The notes under the pieces are model-generated. The model was not told where the DNA came from and made no database searches. It worked only from the letters and a program-made list of their open reading frames with translations. Both the position numbers and the translations under genes were made by a program. DNA of 25,962 nucleotides from a virus, in IMG/VR virus record IMGVR_UViG_3300047562_004335, positions 1-25,962 of that record, one strand, 5' to 3'. Positions 1 through 8,123 of the stretch are shown here, in pieces (the stretch's first letter is position 1; each line of letters opens with the position of its first letter).

Positions 1-2010
1 GAATATTCACAAAACTCTCTTGTAATGGATTATGGTTATGATATTGTTACCAATAAACTATCTCCACAACTTATTTCAAAAATAATAAGAGAATATCGCA
101 CTCGCGAATATCCCAACGGGATTGTCAATCCGCAAGCACCTTGGAACACTTGTTCTGCTACTCTTGCTTATATTTTAGATATTTTTAGTTCTGAAATATC
201 TACAGAGCAAGATAGAGAAGAAATAGCGCGCTCTATTTTTGATATGTTGAGTCCCAACTCTACCAATCCACAAATAGTTACCAGAACAATAGAGATGATA
301 GACTATTTTATAACTAATATATCAAAAACATTTGACATAACTGTTGGTGATAATAGTTTTGCCTCTAATGCAACTTCAACTGTTAGTTCAAAAACTAACA
401 AAACTTTCAAAATAACAAAAGTTCTTGAAGGTGTTGCTGATACATCTATATCAAAATCATTTGGTATAGACTACCTGTCTAACACAACTTCTCAACCAAC
501 CGGAGAAGAAGGCTTACTTATTTTATCTTCCCAGCATATGTTGACAAGAATTCAAAATGAAATGTCAAAGTTTTTTACAACACAAGATCCAAATATCTCT
601 TTCTCTAATACTGGCGATAACTTTCAAGACTTGAAATATTCCTATTTTACTCCAACAAGAATAGACTTCCCAAACAAAACGACTGTTTTATCAAGACTTG
701 ACAACGACAACTCGCAGGGGAATACAAGAAATATAGATTATTTTTATGAAAATACAAATAACTTCACAAAAGCAGTTTCTTTGCAGGCGGACATAATCAA
801 CTTCAAGCTTGATGTTGGCGGAAAGAATAGGTTTTTGCCGGAAACAAAAAAACAAGCTTCACAAGATCAACTGACACCGGCACAAAGAAGAGGTCAAGCA
901 TTAGAACAAAAAGAGATTTCAATAAATAAAATGAAACAAGTTTTTGCTGAATATTCCAGCACAACATTTATGGGATATTCTGTATCACGAGAAGTGAATA
1001 TAGAGGGGCAACAAAACATAAATCAACTTGAAAGATTTATGAGTTCTTTGAGTTCCGATGCTCTTCGCTTGAAACAAACATCCGGTTATAAAAAATCAAA
1101 AAATAGTAATACATTTATTCCAAACTATGTTGAAGAAGACTACATAAGAAAACTATCTGAACTAAATCCCACAAGCATAAGAGTATCAAATAATCGCGTG
1201 TCGGGTTTTAGAAAGGTTTTTCCAACTGAATTACTTGGAAATATTCCCAATCAGCTAAGAGCAATCATATTCAAGCCACAAGAACTACAAGCAGACATAG
1301 CAAGTTCTATAACTAATACAAATAACGATTATGGCATAAATGTTGTGAATAAGGCAAAAAACTATTTTCATTTTGAAATGATCGCCGAGATTCAATATCT
1401 TGATGGTTTTGACACAACACAAAGTTCAAGCGATCAATCAACTATGAATCCAGTTTGGAAAACTCTTACAAAAGCCTATATTGACAATATTCAAGCAGAA
1501 AAAGAAATACTTTGTCGTATTAGATCTTTTGGTAATACAAATATAGGAATAAAAGCAAACGCAGAGGTTGAAAATAGAAGTTATGATAAATATTTCATAA
1601 TAAGAACAACAAGAACATCAGTTCAAAGACCTGTCAATCCGTTTGACGACAACCCACTTGTCAATAGGTTTATAGATACTATAAAAATAAATCTACCAGG
1701 TATACAAATAAAAGAATCAAGCGATATAACAAGGAGACTTGTCCTGCCTCCTTCGTCAATACAAATAATAAAAACAGATACAACTGGAAAAAGACAAGTT
1801 GTTGAAGTAAAAGATATCAGGGATGTTACTGCAAGGGACATTTCCGTAGTTCAAAATACAAAAGTTGGAGACACAAGAACTCCTGCATCTGTAACAGCAG
1901 CGGTAAATGTTATTTCTCTTGCTTTTCAAGGTGCCAACATAAGTAATAATGTAAGAAGCAGCAACTTTGTTCCAAATACAAATCTAAGAATAGCAGGCAG
2001 GAGAGTGTAA
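1..2010 (+). CDS. Large phage structural protein, 5' end outside the window
   Basis: The frame is open to the first base: codons before the first ATG (position 25) read EYSQNSLV without a stop, and there is no ribosome binding site in front of that ATG. I therefore treat the gene as truncated by the window edge, with 669 residues visible. I do not recognise a named family. The first ~100 visible residues look helical, the middle is rich in Asn/Thr/Ser, and the C-terminal part is beta-rich, as in virion proteins. No signal peptide, membrane segment or catalytic motif is seen. It ends 1 base before the next structural gene, so the two are probably co-translated. A baseplate, neck or tail component is an inference from position and composition only. 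Confidence 0.8.
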   Translation, partial: EYSQNSLVMDYGYDIVTNKLSPQLISKIIREYRTREYPNGIVNPQAPWNTCSATLAYILDIFSSEISTEQDREEIARSIFDMLSPNSTNPQIVTRTIEMIDYFITNISKTFDITVGDNSFASNATSTVSSKTNKTFKITKVLEGVADTSISKSFGIDYLSNTTSQPTGEEGLLILSSQHMLTRIQNEMSKFFTTQDPNISFSNTGDNFQDLKYSYFTPTRIDFPNKTTVLSRLDNDNSQGNTRNIDYFYENTNNFTKAVSLQADIINFKLDVGGKNRFLPETKKQASQDQLTPAQRRGQALEQKEISINKMKQVFAEYSSTTFMGYSVSREVNIEGQQNINQLERFMSSLSSDALRLKQTSGYKKSKNSNTFIPNYVEEDYIRKLSELNPTSIRVSNNRVSGFRKVFPTELLGNIPNQLRAIIFKPQELQADIASSITNTNNDYGINVVNKAKNYFHFEMIAEIQYLDGFDTTQSSSDQSTMNPVWKTLTKAYIDNIQAEKEILCRIRSFGNTNIGIKANAEVENRSYDKYFIIRTTRTSVQRPVNPFDDNPLVNRFIDTIKINLPGIQIKESSDITRRLVLPPSSIQIIKTDTTGKRQVVEVKDIRDVTARDISVVQNTKVGDTRTPASVTAAVNVISLAFQGANISNNVRSSNFVPNTNLRIAGRRV

Positions 2011-2011
2011 T

Positions 2012-4759
2012 ATGGCAACCAGAAGAATATCTTGCAGAGATTTGGACTCTCTTAGTCAAATAGAGCAAACCGAAATACAAGACGACCGCGCATCTGGTCG
2101 GGAAAATGTTTCACAAATAATAGGAGACAGCCTTACTATTGGTCGGACTGCTGGTGGCGGAAGACCAAGAGGCACACCCATAATACCAAGAGACACTCTT
2201 AACGAAATAGAAGATAGACTAAGAGAAAATCCACCTCCTACAATAACTATCACAGAGCCGCAACCTCCACCAAGAGAAGATTCGCTAAACTCTCTTGATT
2301 CTGGCGAAGACGATGATCCGCAAGATATTCCAGGACAGTTTTTGTCTTCTCCTTTTCTTGGCCTTGGCAAAGCAGTAACAATAATAGATATAGAAAACTA
2401 TGCAGATTCGTATCAAAGAATATTACAACAATATGGTATTGAAAGAAGCAGCATAAACGATCATATAAAATATTATAATGGTTCTTTTTATGTATTGAGA
2501 AACGATTCGCTGGTTTTTTATCGTAATATTTCAAATAGAAAAAGATATATCAGCCTTAGAAACTCGTCTATCCCTCAAAAGACAACTCTCACTTCGCCTT
2601 CAAATGAAATTTACAGATTTTCTTTTGATAGAGATCTAAGTGTATCAAATGGCCGACTTGCTGGTCCGCTAAAACAAAGATTTACCGCCGGCGGTTCTTT
2701 CACTGGCACCATTCAGGGACAAAACAAAGATAGTTTCAACTTTCAAGGAATAATAGGACAGCAAAATAATATTATAGACAATTCTTTTGCGATGCAGTTT
2801 CCTTTTGAAAACTCTGAATTATTAGATACCTTGAATCTTGTTGGGACATCTATTGTAGATATAAAACAACAATATCGTTTTTATATTGAAGAATATGAAA
2901 AAATAGCCAACTCTGTGAATGAAACTTCGCAAGAAAATGTATTTCCAAATCTTTATGTTTTGAACGCAATAATAGAAGACAAAACAAATGAAAAACAGTT
3001 TTTATCCTCTATTGCAAATATGAACGATAGAATAAGATCTGGTGAAAGATTTTTGTTGAATAAATCAGAAAAAACCGTTTTTGGAATAAAAGATGGAATA
3101 GGCGAATATTTTGATTTGTTTGGAATAAACTATGAAAGTCTAAGACAGCAAAACGGCGGTTCCGTCCACGATTCATTCGCAAAGAAAATGCAAAATATTG
3201 TTTTTCTTGCTGACACATCAGCAAAGATGGCAGAAATAAGTAAAAAGAAATATCTTTTTCCTATGTCTGTTGATTTTTCTATACCAACAGATAAAACAAC
3301 AAATGTGACAAGAATGCTTCTTGATGCCGAACTTATGGATAGTTTTATGATGCAGCTTTTGAATCTGTATAAAAATAACCAGTTTGATTCAAAAGAAACA
3401 GCAATATCAGAAAGACTTTATTCACAAAAAATAGAGCCAAGCACGCAGCAAAATGTTGTCAACTCATCTTATTCTTCTAAGAGAAAAACAATAAAATATG
3501 AAGACATTTCCAAGATGTTGGAAGACATAAAGCAACAACCATTGCAACCAAGTGGCCCTGATTATGTTGTCATAGGCGATACAACAAAATATCTTAGAAC
3601 CAATAAAGAAAGTATGAGTTTTGTAAATGGTCTAAGAAATATAATATTCAATTCAAAACTAAACACATTTGTTAGAAACAACCACAGAACATATAAAGAT
3701 ATTCTAAATGGCAGAATGTGCTACAATGAAACGGTAGCATTTAGAGTAGCAAAATATGATACAAATGGAATAACACCAATACAAAACTACTGGATACCAA
3801 ACAGCCCAGATCTTGATTATATTGATTTGATTGATACGCAAGTGAAATATGAAAAAGAATATACATATAAAATATTTGCATATCAGTTTGTATTGGGAAA
3901 CAAAATAACGCAATCCCTGTCTGATACTACAACTGGAAATACAGAGTTTGCAATCAATATAACAAATCTACCACAAGCAAGTTTGATGGAAGTAGAAATA
4001 CTATCGTCAAACAAGATGGTTGCTGATACTCCACCTTTATCGCCAGAAGTATTATTTGTTCCATATTTTGATGTTGATAATAAAATCGGTTTATTTTTGA
4101 ATAGCAGAACTGGTGAAGAAAAACTTGAGCCAATAAACATACTTGCAACCGATGAAGAAAAAACATCAAAATATAAAAAAATGCTTGATAATAGTGTATT
4201 ATACAAATCAGATGATGTGGCAAGTAGATTTGAAATAATGAAACTTGATAGAAAGCCAAACTCATATGGAGACTTTGCAAGCGGCTTTGTAAAAGCAGTA
4301 TTAACAGATGTAGATCCAGAAGCACCACAAAAAGCAACTGCTGCTTCATATATTGATATAATAGAGCCAAATAAAAAATACTATTATTGCTTTAGAACAG
4401 TTGATGTGCATGAAAAAATATCAAACCCAACACAAGTATTTGAACTTGAAATGCTGAATGAAAAAGGCATGATATATCCAATAATAAAAAACTATGAGTT
4501 TGAAAAACCAGCATATCAAAATAATATTGAAATGAGAAGATTTATAAAAATAAAACCAAGTTCACAACACACATTTATAAACAGTAACACTTCTGGTATA
4601 CAAGAAGATACAACTGCCGAACAATCACTACCAAAAATAAAACTTGGCGTATCTGATGTAGCAGTTCCTTGGGGTAAAAAGTTCAAAATGGTTATTACTT
4701 CAAAACAAACTGGAAAAAAATGTGAGTTCAAGTTTATAATGAAATACAAAACAGAATAA
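2012..4759 (+). CDS. Large structural protein with C-terminal fibronectin-like segments
   Basis: 915 residues. It starts 1 base after the previous stop, with a GGCAGGAGA ribosome binding site in the end of that gene. Residues ~45-115 form a Pro/Asp/Ser-rich, probably disordered linker (including NPPPTITITEPQPPP). The middle is mixed alpha/beta. Between about residues 575 and 830 there are two stretches with fibronectin-III-like strand patterns (VKYEKEYTYKIFAYQF and IEPNKKYYYCFRTVDV). These look like the G-strand region of FN3 folds commonly attached to phage tail proteins. No enzymatic motif is seen. Size, FN3-like segments and position next to other virion genes suggest a tail, baseplate or neck protein. 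The exact role is unknown. Confidence 0.8.
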   Translation: MATRRISCRDLDSLSQIEQTEIQDDRASGRENVSQIIGDSLTIGRTAGGGRPRGTPIIPRDTLNEIEDRLRENPPPTITITEPQPPPREDSLNSLDSGEDDDPQDIPGQFLSSPFLGLGKAVTIIDIENYADSYQRILQQYGIERSSINDHIKYYNGSFYVLRNDSLVFYRNISNRKRYISLRNSSIPQKTTLTSPSNEIYRFSFDRDLSVSNGRLAGPLKQRFTAGGSFTGTIQGQNKDSFNFQGIIGQQNNIIDNSFAMQFPFENSELLDTLNLVGTSIVDIKQQYRFYIEEYEKIANSVNETSQENVFPNLYVLNAIIEDKTNEKQFLSSIANMNDRIRSGERFLLNKSEKTVFGIKDGIGEYFDLFGINYESLRQQNGGSVHDSFAKKMQNIVFLADTSAKMAEISKKKYLFPMSVDFSIPTDKTTNVTRMLLDAELMDSFMMQLLNLYKNNQFDSKETAISERLYSQKIEPSTQQNVVNSSYSSKRKTIKYEDISKMLEDIKQQPLQPSGPDYVVIGDTTKYLRTNKESMSFVNGLRNIIFNSKLNTFVRNNHRTYKDILNGRMCYNETVAFRVAKYDTNGITPIQNYWIPNSPDLDYIDLIDTQVKYEKEYTYKIFAYQFVLGNKITQSLSDTTTGNTEFAINITNLPQASLMEVEILSSNKMVADTPPLSPEVLFVPYFDVDNKIGLFLNSRTGEEKLEPINILATDEEKTSKYKKMLDNSVLYKSDDVASRFEIMKLDRKPNSYGDFASGFVKAVLTDVDPEAPQKATAASYIDIIEPNKKYYYCFRTVDVHEKISNPTQVFELEMLNEKGMIYPIIKNYEFEKPAYQNNIEMRRFIKIKPSSQHTFINSNTSGIQEDTTAEQSLPKIKLGVSDVAVPWGKKFKMVITSKQTGKKCEFKFIMKYKTE

Positions 4760-4772
4760 TGTTTATAAAACA

Positions 4773-4781
4773 CTATTTATA
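4773..4781 (+). promoter_or_regulatory. CTATTTATA motif upstream of a structural gene
   Basis: CTATTTATA lies in the 40-base gap before the 301-residue structural gene. The same 9-mer is found in the gap at 12937-12945. Its first eight bases also occur in the loop of the hairpin at 6825-6851. Here the motif is part of an AT-rich inverted repeat (TATAAA...TTTATA, 4764-4781). The reverse complement resembles the T4 late promoter core TATAAATA, but the orientation is wrong for the downstream gene. The role is unproven, and the 8-mer also occurs inside the primase gene near 14847. Confidence 0.2.
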
Positions 4782-4799
4782 GCGTAGGAGAATAAATAA

Positions 4800-5705
4800 A
4801 TGGCTTTTCTTGATAATAGCGGTGACATAATATTAGACGCTGTATTGACCGATACGGGAAGATACAGGTTGGCAAAAGGTGACGGAAGTTTCCGTGTTGC
4901 TAAGTTTGCTCTTGGTGACGACGAAATAAACTACCGTTTATACGATAAAACAAATGCAAGCGGTTCTGCTTACTACGATCTAAGCATACTACAAACACCT
5001 GTTCTTGAAGCATTCACTGATAATGCCGCAAGCCTAAAGTCAAAACTAATGACTATATCAAGAAACAATCTACTTTATCTCCCAGTGTTGAAACTAAACG
5101 AAACCAATCCCAATACCCAGAAATATGTAGAAGGTGCATTTCTTGTTGCAGTTGACCCAGATACGCTAGAAGAGACAGAAAATATTGTCGGAGTTCTAAA
5201 CGGTTTGAGTGTAACAAATTCAGAAAAATTTGTGCGAGTAGATCAAGGTCTTGATACAAATTATGAAATATCACCCATAAACTCAATCGATCCGGATCTT
5301 GTAGAGACACAATATATTGTTGAAATTGACAATCGTCTTGGAAGTATAATTAGTATCCAAAACACACCAGCAAGAGCATCTTATATTGATGATGACAACA
5401 TTGCGAGTTATTTCTTTTCACAAGGAAGCGACACGCAGTTTGTCGACAAAATAGAAACAGATACCGATAATCAAAACTCTAATCAAGTTATAAGCGGTCC
5501 ACGAGGAACAAAATTTCAATTTTGCATAAGAGCATCAATTGAATTGCAAAACTCTACATTCCTGTTTGATCAACTCGGCGGTGAAGATACTGTAAATGGC
5601 GCTACTGGAAACTATCAGTATATTGATACAACAGTGAGAGTAATGGGTGCTACAACTGGCTATCGTATTGATATACCAGTTAGATTTATCAAAAAAGCAA
5701 CCTGA
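4800..5705 (+). CDS. Conserved-type phage structural protein (301 aa)
   Basis: A clean start: AGGAG at 4786-4790 lies 9 bases before the ATG. The N-terminus (MAFLDNSGDIILDAVLTDTG) is of a type I associate with uncharacterised virion proteins of marine T4-like phages and metagenomic contigs. That is a memory-based family impression, not a search. The protein opens with a short helical/beta segment describing a 'tGRyRLAKGDGSF' strand pair, then mixed beta-rich sequence ending in a compact strand-rich domain. It has no membrane segment, signal peptide or catalytic motif. It lies between large structural genes and a pair of paralogous structural genes, so a tail or baseplate-associated role is the best guess. 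Confidence 0.8.
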   Translation: MAFLDNSGDIILDAVLTDTGRYRLAKGDGSFRVAKFALGDDEINYRLYDKTNASGSAYYDLSILQTPVLEAFTDNAASLKSKLMTISRNNLLYLPVLKLNETNPNTQKYVEGAFLVAVDPDTLEETENIVGVLNGLSVTNSEKFVRVDQGLDTNYEISPINSIDPDLVETQYIVEIDNRLGSIISIQNTPARASYIDDDNIASYFFSQGSDTQFVDKIETDTDNQNSNQVISGPRGTKFQFCIRASIELQNSTFLFDQLGGEDTVNGATGNYQYIDTTVRVMGATTGYRIDIPVRFIKKAT

Positions 5706-5720
5706 TATTAGGAGAATAAA

Positions 5721-6740
5721 ATGGCAACAATATATAAAACATTTCTAAATAACGATGTTGTATCAACAAGAACACTTCTACACGAAGCCATTCCGATTAC
5801 AGGTTCAATCATATCGGGAACATATAGTGATAACAACATAAAAAACTATGCACACGGTATGTTTCAGTCAGTATATGACTACCCATATCTTAGTTCATCT
5901 GCAAATCACATATTTGACATAACAGTTGGTCTGAGTCCCAACTCGGCACTTTCAAGTTCGACAAACCAACAAAATGCTAAAAAAATAAATGTGTATAATC
6001 AAATGGCACAAGTTCTTGCTGGAAACGATGTAAACGGCAATATACTTGAGTTTGATAGAGATGGCAACATTCTTGCAGCTGAAGATAAACTACAAGAAGT
6101 ATTCTTTGTAAACTTTTCAAGACTGCTTGTAAAAGACGAGATAAAGAAAGATAGTTTCAGACTTGTTCTTGGAACCGGTTCATTTGGAACTCCATTTGAC
6201 GGAACACTAAAGACAGTTGGCGACTATGGTGCTCAAAATGAATACCGTGTAAATTCTCCAGCAGGAGAATATGGTATACTCTATACTGGTTCAGCGGCTG
6301 TTGAAGGAACTGGTGTTGGTTTACTCTTTTATCAAGCGGGTATCGCTGTTCTAACTGCATCTCTTTTTGATGGTGCTACAATGACTGGTTCAACCGGCGA
6401 TGTAAGCAATCTTTTCCAAACAAGTTCAATGCAAGATGCAGCAGATGCATTACGAAGCAGAATATATGATATTGATTTCAACAACACAACAGAACTAAAT
6501 TCAACAATATATTTCTGTCGTCTAAATCACAATGAGTTCAACTATAGTTCAAATCCAACTTATTTGAGTTCAAGCAAGATAGTTGTAAAAAATACTGCGC
6601 TTGATAATCCAGTATCTTATATAACATCAGTTGGTCTTTATTCAGCAGACAATGAACTTCTTGCTGTTGCTAAATTGAGCGAACCATTGAAAAAAGATCC
6701 AACCAATGAGATGATATTAAGAGTGCGTTTGGACTTTTAG
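5721..6740 (+). CDS. Structural protein, first member of a paralogous pair (339 aa)
   Basis: AGGAG (5710-5714) lies 6 bases before the ATG. The N-terminus contains LLHEAIPITGSIISGTY and a Tyr-rich MFQSVYDYPYLSSSAN stretch, again typical in style of marine myovirus virion proteins. The last ~40 residues (from YITSVGLYSADNELL) align without gaps to the C-terminus of the next protein (from YISKIAIYDEEKNLI): both share Y-I, VAKL, a following Pro and Lys, and end D-hydrophobic. An upstream LLFYQAGIAVLTAS matches VVLYKEGFIILTGS in the neighbour. The two genes are therefore diverged duplicates with a common beta-rich fold. The gene is followed by the largest intergenic gap in the window and a terminator. 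The precise virion position is unknown. Confidence 0.8.
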   Translation: MATIYKTFLNNDVVSTRTLLHEAIPITGSIISGTYSDNNIKNYAHGMFQSVYDYPYLSSSANHIFDITVGLSPNSALSSSTNQQNAKKINVYNQMAQVLAGNDVNGNILEFDRDGNILAAEDKLQEVFFVNFSRLLVKDEIKKDSFRLVLGTGSFGTPFDGTLKTVGDYGAQNEYRVNSPAGEYGILYTGSAAVEGTGVGLLFYQAGIAVLTASLFDGATMTGSTGDVSNLFQTSSMQDAADALRSRIYDIDFNNTTELNSTIYFCRLNHNEFNYSSNPTYLSSSKIVVKNTALDNPVSYITSVGLYSADNELLAVAKLSEPLKKDPTNEMILRVRLDF

Positions 6741-6741
6741 T

Positions 6742-6775
6742 TTTACACCTGTGTAAATACTCACGCCTTTACACA
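6742..6775 (+). promoter_or_regulatory. Competing hairpins built from TTTACAC / GTGTAAA
   Basis: Just after the stop of the upstream gene lie TTTACAC (6742-6748), TGTGTAAA (6750-6757) and TTTACACA (6768-6775). The central arm can pair with the second copy as an 8-bp stem with a 10-base loop. It could also pair with the first copy, but the 2-base gap makes that less likely. The dyad could be an mRNA 3'-end structure, a transcript-protecting hairpin or a DNA operator. There is no U-run after it, so it is not a simple terminator. Confidence 0.4.
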
Positions 6776-6824
6776 TCACAAGTTTTCTGCTATCGTGCTG
6801 AAACAAAAAATATAACAAATAAAG

Positions 6825-6856
6825 AAACTGCCTATTTATTTTAGGCAGTTTTTATT
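6825..6856 (+). terminator. Rho-independent terminator abutting the next start codon
   Basis: AAACTGCCTA (6825-6834) and TAGGCAGTTT (6842-6851) form a perfect 10-bp stem with a 7-base loop. The stem runs into a T-rich tail (TTTTTATT, 6849-6856). This is a classical intrinsic terminator. Unusually, the ATG of the next gene begins at 6857, the very next base. The only Shine-Dalgarno-like bases for that gene (AGG, 6843-6845) lie inside the 3' arm. The hairpin could therefore both end upstream transcripts and mask initiation on read-through mRNA. Confidence 0.8.
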
Positions 6857-7816
6857 ATGACAAGACCAAAACAGTTTATAACAAAAGACGGAAATCTAAA
6901 CAACTTCAGAACAGTTTCCACAAACGATTTCAGTCAGTTTCAATATGGCGACATAATAACAGGATCAGAATATCCATATGTTTCAAATGTTTTGAGATAT
7001 CATGTATATGAAGGTCAAAATAGAAACTACATAAAAGCATTAGAAAATACACTAAATCACTATACTTTTATAAGCCCACATTATTCTTATAGTTCTTCGC
7101 TGGGAAATAAAGACACACAAGAGTTGAGTTTTATAAGTATACCATCTATTTTTTATGGCTCCTCAATAAGAAAAGGCTCAATAAACTGTAAGTGGTATCT
7201 CACCGGAAGTGTTATAGCAGAACTACAAGATATAAATCAAAATGGAGAACTTATTCAAGTTGGTCCAAGTGGAAGTGTTGGTTCTGGTAGTGTTGCTGGT
7301 GTTGTTCTTTATAAAGAAGGTTTCATAATACTAACTGGATCTTGGAGCCTTCATCCAACATATACTGATTTATTTGGCATAGGAACAACAACCGGTTCTT
7401 CGCCGGCTTGGAAATATTTTATGCATACCGGTTCTGATGATACAAATCGCGCTGTATCTTCAAGTTTTCTTCTTGATTTTGAAGGAACCAACTATATCCC
7501 AACAATAACAATGCTTGCTCACGCAGAACAAGGCGAACTAAATCATTCAAATAATCCAACATATATTGAATATGGACAAAATACGCAGCCGATAACTGGT
7601 GCATACGGCTTTATAGAAAATATCAACAATACTATAAAAAATATAGTTAGTTCATCTTATGTTGACGAAGAACCAGAGTTCAAAAAAACAACATATATTT
7701 CAAAAATTGCTATTTACGACGAAGAAAAGAACCTGATTGGTGTTGCTAAATTGGCAAATCCTGTAAGAAAAAGAGAAGTTGACTCTTATACATTCAAAAT
7801 AAAAATGGATCTATAA
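6857..7816 (+). CDS. Structural protein, second member of the paralogous pair (319 aa)
   Basis: The start codon follows directly on the terminator tail, with no independent ribosome binding site. An internal start is possible, but MTRPKQFITKDGNLNNF is hydrophilic and looks like a genuine N-terminus. The C-terminal ~40 residues and a central strand motif (VVLYKEGFIILTGSW) match the preceding 339-residue protein, as does a NPTY motif followed by the C-terminal module. The overall character is beta-rich with many Ser/Thr/Gly, and no enzyme motif is seen. It ends 1 base before the small gene at 7818. Role: virion protein, probably tail-associated, inferred from context and from its paralogue. Confidence 0.8.
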   Translation: MTRPKQFITKDGNLNNFRTVSTNDFSQFQYGDIITGSEYPYVSNVLRYHVYEGQNRNYIKALENTLNHYTFISPHYSYSSSLGNKDTQELSFISIPSIFYGSSIRKGSINCKWYLTGSVIAELQDINQNGELIQVGPSGSVGSGSVAGVVLYKEGFIILTGSWSLHPTYTDLFGIGTTTGSSPAWKYFMHTGSDDTNRAVSSSFLLDFEGTNYIPTITMLAHAEQGELNHSNNPTYIEYGQNTQPITGAYGFIENINNTIKNIVSSSYVDEEPEFKKTTYISKIAIYDEEKNLIGVAKLANPVRKREVDSYTFKIKMDL

Positions 7817-7817
7817 A

Positions 7818-8069
7818 ATGCTAAAAAAGTTTGAAAGTAACGACTTGTTTGTAAACAGAATAAAAACTTATCCAAAGGTAAGAGTTTTCACTTATTCTGG
7901 CAGTATGTATTACAACAATGGTGCTGTTCCCGACGATGGTGTAAAACTGTTTGATTTCCTAATGGAACCACAAGCACCAGAAAGTCCAATAGTTCCAGTT
8001 ACTACTATCGCAACAGAAGACGGTCAATTTTTACTAACAGAAAATTCAGAGTTTATTCTTGTAGAATAA
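7818..8069 (+). CDS. Small tail-associated protein (83 aa)
   Basis: It starts 1 base after the preceding stop, so translational coupling is likely. The N-terminal half (KTYPKVRVFTYSGSMYYNN) predicts a compact beta-hairpin domain, and the middle is Pro-rich. The C-terminus has a duplicated pattern, TEDGQFLLTE then NSEFILVE. I recognise that Thr-Glu-x-Gly-x-Phe-Leu-type repeat as a common tail-end motif of small phage structural and fibre proteins. There is no signal peptide or membrane helix. It sits between structural genes and the fibre cassette, so it may be a small connector or fibre accessory protein. The function is not known. Confidence 0.7.
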   Translation: MLKKFESNDLFVNRIKTYPKVRVFTYSGSMYYNNGAVPDDGVKLFDFLMEPQAPESPIVPVTTIATEDGQFLLTENSEFILVE

Positions 8070-8078
8070 AACACAGTT

Positions 8079-8106
8079 TTATCAGTTTTATTCGGCTATA
8101 TATAAT
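8079..8106 (+). promoter_or_regulatory. Possible sigma70-type promoter before the first fibre gene
   Basis: TTATCA (8079-8084) and a perfect TATAAT (8101-8106) are separated by 16 bases, upstream of the fibre gene with ATG at 8124. Against it, the predicted start of transcription (~8113) would fall inside the ribosome binding site (TGAGGA, 8111-8116), and AT-rich DNA produces such boxes by chance. Confidence 0.3.
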
Positions 8107-8123
8107 ATATTGAGGAAATATAA

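Noticed and set aside
8067-8081. TAAAAC/GTTTTA hairpin as a terminator before the first fibre gene
   Set aside because: The 6-bp stem has a single G:C pair and a 3-base loop, so it is too weak, and no T-run follows.
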